Shown here piece by piece: positions 34,863 through 43,954 of a stretch of 64,000 nt of DNA. Numbering within the stretch: position 1 is the stretch's first letter; each line of letters begins with the position of its first letter. Source of the stretch: Hymenobacter norwichensis DSM 15439 (GTDB taxonomy: Bacteria > Bacteroidota > Bacteroidia > Cytophagales > Hymenobacteraceae); NCBI RefSeq assembly GCF_000420705.1, contig NZ_ATVL01000011.1:248001-312000 (forward strand), in the 5' to 3' direction. The notes beneath the pieces were generated by a model that had not been told where the DNA came from, did no database searches, and saw only the letters and a list, made by a program, of their open reading frames with translations. The position numbers and the translations under genes are program-made.

Positions 34863-34881
34863 ACTTGGTAATCTGCTGAAC

Positions 34882-36393
34882 TTAAGTAGTTACGGCAGCA
34901 GCGTTATGCTCCATTGGCATTTCGGCATCTACACCGAGGCCTTTGGCAATGGCCATGCCCAAGCGCACATCAGCACGGAACCAGTGGCACAGCTGACGCT
35001 GGGTAATGAGGTCTTTTTTGGGGCCTTCGATGCCGCTCATGGCGCCTACTACGTTGGTAATCAGGTTTTGCTGAGCCTGCTTGTCGAGGAGGCGGAACAG
35101 GTTGCCGGCCTGGGTGTAGTGGTCGTCGTTGCCGGGGCCTTCGTTCCGGTCGTAGCGGGCGGCAAAACCATCCAGTTCCTGGGCGGGTTCCCCCTGGGTT
35201 TTGTCTTCCGTGGGGCCATCAAACGAGTTGGGGAAGTAGTTGGGGCCGGGGCCACCGTTGGCACCCAAGGCCATCAGGCCGTCGCGCTGGTAGTTGCTGA
35301 AGCCGAAGGGGCAGGCGTTTACGGGCAGGTGCTCGTAGTTCACGCCGAGGCGGTAACGCTGCGCATCAGGGTAGCTCAGGATACGGCCTTGCAGCATTTT
35401 GTCGGGCGAGTAGCCAATGCCGTCCACCACATGGGCCGGCGCAAAAGCGGCCTGCTCTACGTGGGCGTGGTAGTTTTCAGGAATGGCGTTCAGCTCCATT
35501 ACGCCTACTTCTTGCAGCGGGAACTCGCCTTGGGGCCACACCTTGGTCAGGTCGAAGGGGTTCCAGCGGAAGTCGCGGGCCTGCTCCTCGGTCATGGTCT
35601 GAATGAACATGGTCCACTTCGGGAAGTTGCCGTTGTCGATGGCGTCTATCAGGTCGTGCTGCGCGAAATCCGCATCCTCGGCCTTCATCAGGCGAGCTTC
35701 CTCATCAGAGAAGTTCTTCACGCCCTGCTGGGTGCGGAAGTGGAATTTCACCCAGGTCCGCTCGTTGGCGGCGTTGATCAGGGAGAAAGTGTGCGAACCG
35801 TAGCCGTGCATGTGGCGGTAGCCGTAGGGCGTGCCGCGGTCTGACATCAGGATGGTTACTTGGTGCAGGCTCTCGGGGTTCAGGCTCCAGTAGTCCCACA
35901 TCATAGTAGGGCTCTTGCGGTTGCTGCGAGCTTCCCGCTTCTGGGTGTGGATAAAGTCCATGAACTTGATGGGGTCCTTCACGAAGAACACCGGCGTGTT
36001 GTTGCCCACCAAATCCCAGTTGCCGTCTTCGGTATAGAATTTCAGCGCGAAGCCGCGGGGGTCCCGCTCGGTATCAGCTGAGCCTTTCTCGCCGCCCACA
36101 GTGCTGAAGCGAGTGAACAGTTTGCACTCGTTGCCCACTTTGCTGAACAGCTTGGCGCGGGTTAGGTGCGTGATGTCGTGGGTGACGGTGAACTTACCGT
36201 ACGCGCCGCTGCCTTTGGCGTGCACCACGCGCTCCGGAATCCGCTCCCGGTTGAAATGGGCCGACTTCTCGTGAAAGAAATAGTCTTGCAGCAACAGCGG
36301 ACCGCGGGCACCAGCTGACTGCGTGTTTTGGTTGTCGAAAATCGGACGGCCCGAAGCGGTAGTCAGCTTCTTGGGTTGAGTTGATTCTTCCAT
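34882..36393 (-). CDS. katA: Monofunctional heme catalase
   Basis: 503 residues from the ATG at 36393, the small-subunit clade length. Catalytic His58 in ERVVHAKGSGAYG, Asn131 in DLVGNNTPVFFVKD and heme-ligand Tyr341 in GRILSYPDAQRYRLG are all present. It breaks hydrogen peroxide into water and oxygen. The divergent oxyR gene 143 bases away makes peroxide-responsive control likely. The C-terminal flavodoxin-like domain of large-subunit catalases is absent. Confidence 0.97.
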   Translation of the reverse strand: MEESTQPKKLTTASGRPIFDNQNTQSAGARGPLLLQDYFFHEKSAHFNRERIPERVVHAKGSGAYGKFTVTHDITHLTRAKLFSKVGNECKLFTRFSTVGGEKGSADTERDPRGFALKFYTEDGNWDLVGNNTPVFFVKDPIKFMDFIHTQKREARSNRKSPTMMWDYWSLNPESLHQVTILMSDRGTPYGYRHMHGYGSHTFSLINAANERTWVKFHFRTQQGVKNFSDEEARLMKAEDADFAQHDLIDAIDNGNFPKWTMFIQTMTEEQARDFRWNPFDLTKVWPQGEFPLQEVGVMELNAIPENYHAHVEQAAFAPAHVVDGIGYSPDKMLQGRILSYPDAQRYRLGVNYEHLPVNACPFGFSNYQRDGLMALGANGGPGPNYFPNSFDGPTEDKTQGEPAQELDGFAARYDRNEGPGNDDHYTQAGNLFRLLDKQAQQNLITNVVGAMSGIEGPKKDLITQRQLCHWFRADVRLGMAIAKGLGVDAEMPMEHNAAAVTT

Positions 36394-36460
36394 GAGGTGG
36401 AGAGGGAATGATAAATATAGACAGCAATGAAACCTATGATAGCGGCATGCTGAGCGGCTA

Positions 36461-36527
36461 CAAAGGTTGAGCACGCTAGTCTATCAACAAAATCGATTGT
36501 TCTTATAGTAGTATAGCCTGTGTCTAT
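36461..36527. promoter_or_regulatory. Divergent katA/oxyR control region with candidate OxyR site
   Basis: ATAG-N7-CTAT occurs at 36513-36527, the core spacing of the E. coli OxyR consensus half. It overlaps the TATATTTG -7 box of oxyR. A weaker CAAAGGTT at 36461-36468 lies near the expected katA -7 on the minus strand. Binding is inferred from pattern only. Confidence 0.45.
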
Positions 36528-36532
36528 ATTTG
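36525..36532 (+). promoter_or_regulatory. Bacteroidota -7 box of oxyR
   Basis: TATATTTG exactly fits TAnnTTTG; the oxyR ATG is only 4 bases downstream, predicting a leaderless mRNA. The -33 box is not obvious. Confidence 0.6.
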
Positions 36533-36536
36533 TGGC

Positions 36537-37466
36537 ATGACCATTCAACAGCTTGAATACCTGGTAGCCCTCGATACGCACCGCCAATTTGTGCTAGCCG
36601 CCGAGAAATGCCATGTTACGCAGCCTACCTTAAGCATGCAGCTGCAAAAGCTGGAGGAAGAACTGGGCGTGCTGCTTTTCGACCGCACCAACAAAGGCGT
36701 GCAGCCTACATTGGTTGGCGCCAAGGTGGTGCAACAAGCCCGGCAGGTGCTCCGCGAAATGCAGCAGCTGCGTGAAGTGGTGCAGTTGGAGAAAGGCGAG
36801 TTGGTAGGCGAGTTGCGGCTGGGCATCATCCCAACGCTGGCGCCCTACTTGGTGCCGCTGTTTTTGGTGGAGCTGGTAGAGCAGTACCCGCAACTCCGGG
36901 TGCAGGTAGAGGAGTTGCAGTCGGCCCAGATACTGCCGCGCCTCAAAGACCACACGCTGGATATCGGCCTGCTGGTTACGCCGCTCGACGACCGGCAGTT
37001 GCGCGAAATTCCGGTGCTGGAAGAACCTTTCTTGGGTTACGTATCGGCCAACCATGCGCTGTACCAGCAGGCCACTATTGCCCCGCAGGACATGGGCGCG
37101 CCGGGGTTGTGGCTGTTGCAGCAAGGGCACTGCTTCCGCCACCAAGTGCTCAACATCTGCGCCCCCGCCCCCGTGGATACTACCCGGCCCTTCACCTACG
37201 AAAGCGGCTCCATTGAAACCCTGAAAGAACTGGTGCGCCACAACCACGGCTACACGCTGGTGCCCGAACTGTCGGTGCTACAGGAGCTAGGCAACCCCAT
37301 GGTGAAGCGCTTTGCCGCGCCCGAACCGGTGCGCGAAATTAGCCTGGTGGTGCACCAGGGGTTTGTGCGGCTGCCGCTGCTGGCCTCATTGCGCGACATC
37401 ATTGTACGTAAGGTGCCCGAGCGGCTGCGGGCTGGTAAAGCAGGACAGAAAATACGGTGGAAATAG
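36537..37466 (+). CDS. oxyR: OxyR, LysR-type peroxide sensor
   Basis: 309 residues. An N-terminal winged HTH: MTIQQLEYLVALDTHRQFVL, EKCHVTQPTLSMQLQKLEEE. The redox motif QQGHCFRHQVLNIC places Cys199 and Cys208, the same numbering and spacing as the disulfide pair of E. coli OxyR. The regulatory domain ends in PVREISLVVHQGFVR. Oxidised OxyR activates catalase and other peroxide defences. It is divergent from katA. Confidence 0.95.
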   Translation: MTIQQLEYLVALDTHRQFVLAAEKCHVTQPTLSMQLQKLEEELGVLLFDRTNKGVQPTLVGAKVVQQARQVLREMQQLREVVQLEKGELVGELRLGIIPTLAPYLVPLFLVELVEQYPQLRVQVEELQSAQILPRLKDHTLDIGLLVTPLDDRQLREIPVLEEPFLGYVSANHALYQQATIAPQDMGAPGLWLLQQGHCFRHQVLNICAPAPVDTTRPFTYESGSIETLKELVRHNHGYTLVPELSVLQELGNPMVKRFAAPEPVREISLVVHQGFVRLPLLASLRDIIVRKVPERLRAGKAGQKIRWK

Positions 37467-37735
37467 CACTGAAACGGTAGTGGTCGGCGCATCAGAAATA
37501 TGGCCGCTGGATTATCCTCAATTAAGTGCTACTTGGAAACAGAAATCAGGTATATTGACGCAGCCAAGCTACTTAAACCTCAGCAGGTATTCACTGAAAT
37601 ATGATGATAATGTGAATACATTGAACTGTTAACAGCGAGTTACACCCAGCACCCTGGCAAGCTGTCAACTGTACTACCCAAAACGCCTGTGGGCTTCAAG
37701 CAGATTTTCCTTCTTCCACCTTTCTACTTTATTGT

Positions 37736-40192
37736 ATGATCACAATGCTTTACTCACCTACTTCTCGGCTATCCAAACGACTTCGGTCGGGGCTGACCGC
37801 CTTGGCCGCGGGCCTATTGCTGGCTCCTGCTGCATGGGCACAAGTTCAAGTGCCAGTCGGCAACCCTACCGGTACAGGCAGCACCACCGCTCGTAAGCCA
37901 CTCGGTACCTTTTACGGGTACGAGCGTAGCGCCATGATTTACACCGCCGCCGAAATCGGAACCAGTGGCAGCATCACCAGCGTAGGCTTCTACCTCAACT
38001 CGGTGAGCACACCAGGGGCCGCCCCTACCAAGATTTACCTGAAAACGGTAACCAACGCCAGCTTTGCCGCCGCCACAACCGTTGCTGCGGAAGAAACCGG
38101 TGCCACTCTGGTATATGACAGCACCATTCCAGCTGCCTCTTTCACGGCGAATACCTGGGTGAGCGTTCCTTTGACTGCCCCCTTTGCTTACAATGGCACT
38201 TCCAACCTGGAAGTAATTGTAGAAACCAACTCCACTGGAGGTGGTAACGAAACCAACACTGGCAAAGCATTCCGCTACACTTCTACGGGCAACAGCCGGA
38301 CCCAATTCTGGCAGACAGATAATACTGCTCCAACAACTACCGGTACGTTAAGCGTTTACCGGCCCAACATTCAACTGACAGGTCTTACGGCCCCCACGTG
38401 CCCACCCGTAACGGCGCTGACCGTTGGTACTATTACTAATTCTACGGCCCAGCTTACCTTCACGGGCGGCACCGGCAACACGGGGTATACCGTTATTTAC
38501 ACAACAGCAGCTGGCACGTCTACTACCGTAACGCCCGCTCCTACCACTTCGCCAGTAACGCTGACGGGACTGACACCGGGCACAACCTACAGCGTGTCGG
38601 TTGCCGGTAACTGCTCAGGCACTACTACTTCACAGGCCGTAACCACCTCGTTCAGCACGCCCGCAGTTGCGCCGGCCAATGATGAATGTGCCACTGCTAC
38701 CACTTTGACAGTGGCAACCACCTGCACTCCGATTACTACTACCAATACGGGGGCTACGGCTTCCACTGGCGTTCCGGCCCCAAGCTCGACCACCGGTACG
38801 GGCTGCTTTGTTGCTGCCACGCCCGTCAGCAACGACGTGTGGTACAGTATCGTTGTACCCGCCTCTGGCAACGTAACTGTTACTACTAGCGCCGTAACAG
38901 GCTCATCAGTAAACGATACTGGCTTGGTATTATATACTGGTACCTGCGGCTCTCTAACGGAGGTTGCCTGCAGCGACGATGCTACGGCTACTAGCTTCTT
39001 CTCAAGTGCTACGGCTACTGGACTTACCCCCGGCGCTACCATTTATGCGCGAGTATGGAGCTTCGGGACTACCCCTACCGGTCAGTTTGGTATCTGTGCC
39101 TCCGTTCCTGTTCCCGATGCTGCTGTGCAGGTTATCTACTCAGCGGGCAAAGTTCCGGTATCGGCTCCGCAAAGTGTACAAGCTGTTGTTCGCAATGCTG
39201 GAGCCCTTCCTCTGGCCAATGTTCCGGTTACGCTTAGCGTGACGGGGGCTACCACGTTTACCGACGTCAAGCTGATAACTTCACTGGCTGCCGGAGCATC
39301 CGCTACGGTTACCTTCGCCACCTATACGCCCGCGGCTACCGGAAGCAACACGCTAACGGTAACTATACCTACGGATGGTGTGGCCTCCAACAACACCTTG
39401 ACGTACACGCAAGCTGTAACGGCCAATACGCTTTCGTATATAGATGCTAGCCAGCCACTGAATACAGCGGGTATCGGAGTTAATACCGGTGCTCTGGTTT
39501 CTCGTTTCACTAGTAATAGTGCGGCCACAATTGGCTCTGTGAGCATAAATCTGGCTGCGGTTGCCAGCAGTACGTCCACCTATCAGGTGGTAATACTGGA
39601 TGCAACTGGCACCGGCGGCCTGCCCGGCGCAGTGCTGTTTACGTCGCCTACCCAGACTCGTACGGCCGCTGCGGCCTTGGTAACTGTACCCGTAACAGGA
39701 ACCGTGTCGGTAAATGGTCCTTTCTATGTAGGAGTAAGAGAGGTTGCTGGCAGCGTACAGATAGCCTACCAAGTGGAATCACCGCTGCGTACGGGCACGC
39801 ACTACGCCCAGCTTCCGGGTTCTGCCACGTGGGACGACGTGAGCACCCTAGCTATAGGCGGGGTTGCAGCTACCACGCGCCTGGCTATCGACGTGACGTT
39901 TGCCACCCGCGTGCTCTCCAAGCGTGATGCGCAGTTGGAGCAAGCGCTGAGCGTGTTCCCCAACCCGGCCCACGGCCAGTTCACGTTGCGCTTGCCCGCC
40001 ATTGCTGGTCAGCGCACGGCGCAGGTGTCGCTGATCAACACGCTGGGCCAGCAGGTGCTGCGCCGCACCATCTCGCTGAGCGCCGGCGGGACCGACACGC
40101 AACTGGAGGTAAGCCAGTTGGCCAAGGGCATCTACACCTTGCGCGTGCAAACCAACGAGCAGGTGGCCACCAAGCAACTCAGCGTGGAATAA
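37736..40192 (+). CDS. T9SS cargo with FN3 and pre-peptidase-like domains (paralogue 1)
   Basis: 818 residues. Signal peptide to about residue 36 (LLLAPAAWAQ), a jellyroll-like N-terminal region, an FN3 domain (about 218-305: LTVGTITNSTAQLTFTGGTG), a pre-peptidase-C-like domain (about 310-455: NDVWYSIVVPASGNVTVTTS, GQFGICASV), a CARDB-like segment (VQVIYSAGKVPVSAPQSVQA) and a type A sorting domain (LSVFPNPAHGQFTLRLPAIA, ending ATKQLSVE). The last 95 residues are nearly identical to those of the gene at 40725-42746. It is probably surface-exposed or secreted; no enzyme site was found. Confidence 0.82.
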   Translation: MITMLYSPTSRLSKRLRSGLTALAAGLLLAPAAWAQVQVPVGNPTGTGSTTARKPLGTFYGYERSAMIYTAAEIGTSGSITSVGFYLNSVSTPGAAPTKIYLKTVTNASFAAATTVAAEETGATLVYDSTIPAASFTANTWVSVPLTAPFAYNGTSNLEVIVETNSTGGGNETNTGKAFRYTSTGNSRTQFWQTDNTAPTTTGTLSVYRPNIQLTGLTAPTCPPVTALTVGTITNSTAQLTFTGGTGNTGYTVIYTTAAGTSTTVTPAPTTSPVTLTGLTPGTTYSVSVAGNCSGTTTSQAVTTSFSTPAVAPANDECATATTLTVATTCTPITTTNTGATASTGVPAPSSTTGTGCFVAATPVSNDVWYSIVVPASGNVTVTTSAVTGSSVNDTGLVLYTGTCGSLTEVACSDDATATSFFSSATATGLTPGATIYARVWSFGTTPTGQFGICASVPVPDAAVQVIYSAGKVPVSAPQSVQAVVRNAGALPLANVPVTLSVTGATTFTDVKLITSLAAGASATVTFATYTPAATGSNTLTVTIPTDGVASNNTLTYTQAVTANTLSYIDASQPLNTAGIGVNTGALVSRFTSNSAATIGSVSINLAAVASSTSTYQVVILDATGTGGLPGAVLFTSPTQTRTAAAALVTVPVTGTVSVNGPFYVGVREVAGSVQIAYQVESPLRTGTHYAQLPGSATWDDVSTLAIGGVAATTRLAIDVTFATRVLSKRDAQLEQALSVFPNPAHGQFTLRLPAIAGQRTAQVSLINTLGQQVLRRTISLSAGGTDTQLEVSQLAKGIYTLRVQTNEQVATKQLSVE

Positions 40193-40213
40193 GCAGCGCG
40201 TCACGCCACCAGC

Positions 40214-40250
40214 AAAAAGCCCGACCTCCCCTGAGGTCGGGCTTTTTATT
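40214..40250 (+). terminator. Intrinsic terminator of paralogue 1
   Basis: Perfect 15-bp arms, AAAAAGCCCGACCTC at 40214-40228 and its complement at 40233-40247, with a CCCT loop and T-run. It shares the 3' part GTCGGGCTTTTTATTTCAG with the terminator of the next paralogue. Confidence 0.92.
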
Positions 40251-40724
40251 TCAGTGTTTCTATTGCGCTGGATTGTTCTGGTGGCGTCGACTCTGTATGA
40301 GTGGTATCGGCGTATAGGCTTCTGACAATAGTTATACATCAGCACGCTTGTTGCGAGCTTAGCTGTTGTCGGAGTTTATATGACGAAGGGGTGTTTACTA
40401 GGGGCTTCACTTGCAAAGCAGGCCGGCTACTTGTCAGCTAAAGAGTCTCGAAAATTGTAGTTATCGGTTGAAAGGACGCACGCGCTTGGAGTTGCGTAAC
40501 ACACAATGAGTTGCGGTACGTAGTGCTTCTTAAAGAAAAGCCGGTATCTTGACTTTACTGGAACAGCAGCCCACCCTTAACTGCTTGTTTGAAAGACATA
40601 TACGTACTAAGTGTAGGATGCCTGCCGACTCACTGCCTGGTAGCCCGTTTCCTTTTGGTACAGCTGAAAGGTGCTACCCAAACTTGAAATCTCACTTTCT
40701 TTATTCCTCTTAAATTTTCACTGT
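40248..40724. other. Long intergenic leader of paralogue 2, no gene found
   Basis: About 480 bases, AT-richer than its surroundings, with only tiny open frames. A motif AGTGCTTCTT...GGTATCTTGAC at about 40525-40555 matches AGTGCTACTT...GGTATATTGAC upstream of paralogue 1 at about the same distance (170-180 bases) from the ATG. This suggests a duplicated promoter with a long 5' leader. Confidence 0.5.
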
Positions 40725-42746
40725 ATGCGTAAAAACATTTACTCATCCACTTCTTGGCTATCCAACCGGTTCCGCTCGAGGCTGTTGGCTTTGGCGACCG
40801 GCTTGCTGCTGGCGCCAGTAGCGGCTTGGGCACAAGCCCCAGCCAACGACAACTGCGCCGGCGCTTTGCCCCTAACGGTTGGGGCAACGTGCACGCCCCT
40901 TGTCGGCACCAACCTGAATGCCACCAACGGCACCACGCCTGCTGTTTCGTGCGGGGACACGTCGATACCGGCCAGCAAGGATGTGTGGTATAGCGTGGTG
41001 GTGCCCGCCGGCGGCAGCTTCAGCGTGTCCACTAGCGCCGTGGCAGGCAGCGCCTTTGACGATACGGTAGTGGAAGTCTACTCCGGCACGTGCGGCAGCC
41101 TCACCTCCATTGGCTGCAACGATGACATTGTGGACGGTGTGGAGCGGTTTTCGGCGGTGGCCGTTCGGGGGCAAACTCCGGGTACAACGGTATATGTGCG
41201 GGTTTTCGGCTTCGATGCCAGTGTGGGTACCGGCCAGTTCAACATCTGCGCAAACATTGTACCGGCGAATGACAACTGCACCGGAGCTACTCCGCTAACC
41301 GTCGGAACCACTTGCACGCCAGTTACGACTACTAACCTAAACGCAACGGCCAGTACTGCGCCAACTCCCACCTGTGGTAGCCTAGCCACTAACGATGTGT
41401 GGTACAGCATGGCGGTGCCGGCCAGCGGAGCCGTGGTGGTAACAACCGGCGGAGTAGCGGGCAGCACCATGGCCGACCCGGTAATGCAGCTTTACTCTGG
41501 TTCGTGCACGTCGCTGGTTTCGGTGGGCTGCAACGATGATGCCTCGGCTGGCAACCGGTTCCCTAGCGTGACGGCCACTGGCCTGACACCGGGTAGCACC
41601 GTGTACGCCCGTGTATTCAGTCTCGGCAACAATCCTACCGGACAGTTCACCATCTGCGCTACTTCCTTGCCGGCTAGTGATGCTGCCCTGCAAACGCTAT
41701 ATACGGTGGGCAGAGCCCCAGTTTCGTCGCCACAAACGGTACAGGCAGTGGTGCGTAACGTGGGTGCCACGGCGCGGCCCGCTTCAACGGCCACCTTGTC
41801 GGTAACCGGCGCTACCACCTTCACCGATACCAAGGCTATACCGGCGCTAGCTGCTGGAGCTTCGGCAACCATTACGTTTGCAGCTTACACGCCAGCTACA
41901 GTTGGCAACAATACCGTGTCGGTGGCCCTCCCCAGCGACGACCTGGCTACCAATAACACGCTGACCTACGCGCAAGCCGTAACGGCTAATAGCCTCTCGT
42001 ACACCGATGCTAACCAAGCGCTTAGCACTACCGGAACAGGGGTGCCAGGCACAAGGCCCAACGGACTTTTGGTTGCCAAACACTTTATCAACAGTACCGC
42101 TACAATAGGAGAAGTGAAAGTTGCATTTACGGCCAATGCTACCACTACATCTACATACCAAGTGGTGGTGATGAGTGCAACGACGGCCGGCTTGCCTAAC
42201 GCTGTACTCTTCACCTCACCCACGCTCACCCGCCCCACCGCAGCCGGCGTTGTGAGCGTGCCCGTGACGGGGGCAACTGTCAACGGCACGTTCTTCGTGG
42301 GCCTGAAAGAGGTGTCTGGGGAAGCTGATGTAGCGTATCAAGTGGAGAATCCGTTGCGCCCAGCTACCTTTTACTACCAAGTAGAAGGCACTACCACCTG
42401 GAATGATTTGGCCGCCAGTGCCATGCAAACCCGGTTGGCGTTAGAGGTAGGCTTCAGCACGCGGGTGCTCTCCAAGCGCGACGCGCAACTGGAGCAAGCG
42501 CTGAGCGTGTTCCCCAACCCCGCCCACGATCAGCTCACGCTACGCCTGCCCGCGCTGGCTGGCCAGCGCACAGCCGAACTAACGCTGCTCAACGCACTGG
42601 GCCAGCAGGTGCTGCGCCGCACCATCTCGCTGAGCGCAGGCGGGACCGACACGCAGCTGGAGGTAAGCCAGTTGGCCAAGGGCATCTACACCTTGCGCGT
42701 ACAGACCAATGAGCAAGTGGCCACCAAGCAAATCAGCGTAGAATAA
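40725..42746 (+). CDS. T9SS cargo with two pre-peptidase-like repeats (paralogue 2)
   Basis: 673 residues from the ATG at 40725; the frame opens earlier but the signal peptide (RLLALATGLLLAPVAAWAQ) fixes this start. Two similar about 125-residue domains follow, each starting ANDNCxGAxPLTVGxTCTP with NDVWYSxxVPASG-type cores. Then a CARDB-like part (LQTLYTVGRAPVSSPQTVQA) and the same sorting domain as paralogue 1. The lower identity of the N-terminal parts and near-identity of the C-terminal part suggest duplication followed by local gene conversion. The role is unknown; probably surface-exposed. Confidence 0.83.
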   Translation: MRKNIYSSTSWLSNRFRSRLLALATGLLLAPVAAWAQAPANDNCAGALPLTVGATCTPLVGTNLNATNGTTPAVSCGDTSIPASKDVWYSVVVPAGGSFSVSTSAVAGSAFDDTVVEVYSGTCGSLTSIGCNDDIVDGVERFSAVAVRGQTPGTTVYVRVFGFDASVGTGQFNICANIVPANDNCTGATPLTVGTTCTPVTTTNLNATASTAPTPTCGSLATNDVWYSMAVPASGAVVVTTGGVAGSTMADPVMQLYSGSCTSLVSVGCNDDASAGNRFPSVTATGLTPGSTVYARVFSLGNNPTGQFTICATSLPASDAALQTLYTVGRAPVSSPQTVQAVVRNVGATARPASTATLSVTGATTFTDTKAIPALAAGASATITFAAYTPATVGNNTVSVALPSDDLATNNTLTYAQAVTANSLSYTDANQALSTTGTGVPGTRPNGLLVAKHFINSTATIGEVKVAFTANATTTSTYQVVVMSATTAGLPNAVLFTSPTLTRPTAAGVVSVPVTGATVNGTFFVGLKEVSGEADVAYQVENPLRPATFYYQVEGTTTWNDLAASAMQTRLALEVGFSTRVLSKRDAQLEQALSVFPNPAHDQLTLRLPALAGQRTAELTLLNALGQQVLRRTISLSAGGTDTQLEVSQLAKGIYTLRVQTNEQVATKQISVE

Positions 42747-42791
42747 GCGGCTGCCTAACGCCAGCATTATCCGCGCGGAATTTTGTCACAG

Positions 42792-42828
42792 AAAAGCCCG
42801 GCTCCGAAAGGAAGTCGGGCTTTTTATT
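42792..42828 (+). terminator. Intrinsic terminator of paralogue 2
   Basis: AAAAGCCCGGCTCC pairs with GGAAGTCGGGCTTTT around a GAAA loop (42792-42824) with one bulge and a wobble, followed by more T. Its 3' half matches the terminator of paralogue 1 base for base. Confidence 0.88.
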
Positions 42829-42913
42829 TCAGCATGAATTGAGTGGGCTACGTATGCTTGGCAGCTACTGGTATTGTGCAGGTACTTGGTGGCATCACCC
42901 TCTGCTTTCTATT

Positions 42914-43675
42914 ATGTCGTCAGTTGCTCAATCCACTCAATCCGCTGCTTCACCTCTTACTTTTGTGTGCCTGCACTACTGGGCCGGTTCCGGCCGGGAG
43001 TGGGAAGCCGTTGCCAAGCTGCTTGCTCCCGATTTTACAGCGCTGGCCCCCGACCTTGGCGGCTTCGGTGAAGCCCCGGCCCCAACCGGTGGCCATTCCG
43101 TAGATGCCTATGCCGACCAGTTAGCCGCCTACCTGCACGACCAACAGCTGAAGCGCTACGTGTTGGTGGGGCACAGCATGGGAGGCAAAATTGCGCTGGC
43201 TTTGGCGGCTCGGCAGCCTGCTGAGTTGGCTGGGGTAGCACTGCTAAGTCCGTCGCCGCCTACGCCCGAGCCCATGACCGAGGACGACCGCCAAGGCAGC
43301 CTGCGGGCATACGGAAAACCAGCCAAGGCGCAGGAAACCATGCAGCACATTACGGCCCGGTCCCTGCCCGCTACAGTGCAGCAGCAAATCATCGACGACA
43401 ACCTGCGCAGTACCAAGGCTGCCTGGGATGCTTGGTTGCTCCACGGCAGCCGCGAAAACATAGCCAGCCGCCTCTGCCATATTCAAGTGCCCTGCACTGT
43501 GCTGGCCGGCGACCAGGATGCTATTATGTCGCCTTCGGTGCACGGACTTGAAACGCTACCCCTACTGCCCGAAAATACGCCGTTGGAAATCATTAGTGGA
43601 GCGGGGCACTTACTGCCGTATGAAGCTCCTGAAGAAGTAGCCAAACTGCTCCGCTCGTTTGCAATGCAGTTGTAA
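42914..43675 (+). CDS. Alpha/beta-hydrolase (MhpC/esterase type)
   Basis: 253 residues from the ATG at 42914. FVCLHYWAGSGREWEAVAKL, APDLGGFGEAPAP, LVGHSMGGKIALALAA (nucleophile Ser in GHSMG), VLAGDQDAIMSP (Asp) and ISGAGHLLPYEAPEEVA (His) make a complete catalytic triad of the MhpC/BioH-like branch. The substrate is unknown. It is monocistronic, between the T9SS gene pair and a patatin gene. Confidence 0.9.
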   Translation: MSSVAQSTQSAASPLTFVCLHYWAGSGREWEAVAKLLAPDFTALAPDLGGFGEAPAPTGGHSVDAYADQLAAYLHDQQLKRYVLVGHSMGGKIALALAARQPAELAGVALLSPSPPTPEPMTEDDRQGSLRAYGKPAKAQETMQHITARSLPATVQQQIIDDNLRSTKAAWDAWLLHGSRENIASRLCHIQVPCTVLAGDQDAIMSPSVHGLETLPLLPENTPLEIISGAGHLLPYEAPEEVAKLLRSFAMQL

Positions 43676-43870
43676 GTTATTGTATACTAGATGCTTTAAT
43701 GTATAAAATTGTTGTCGCAGCCTCAAGCCCTTGGTCTCATAGCCAAGTGCATTTATCATCGTTGAAACGCCACAGTCATAAGCTTACGTCCTGCCTTTTT
43801 AGCTGATAGTTACCACCGCTTGTGGCTATGTTGAGTGGCTCTCCCGCGGGCTACGCCGACGTGGAAGCCA

Positions 43871-43942
43871 TAAAACAGTGAGGGGCAAGGCTGACGTTTC
43901 ATCTGCGTAGGCAGAACGTCGACCTCGTCCCTCACTGTTTTA
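43871..43942. terminator. Bidirectional hairpin between convergent genes
   Basis: TAAAACAGTGAGGG at 43871-43884 pairs with CCCTCACTGTTTTA at 43929-43942, with an inner ACGTT/AACGT stem. A/T-rich outer ends suit both strands. It lies between the hydrolase (+) and patatin (-) genes. Confidence 0.75.
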
Positions 43943-43954
43943 CTACCTCACGAT

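Noticed and set aside
34813..35844. 343-aa plus-strand frame
   Set aside because: Antisense shadow of katA, produced by GC-rich codon bias.
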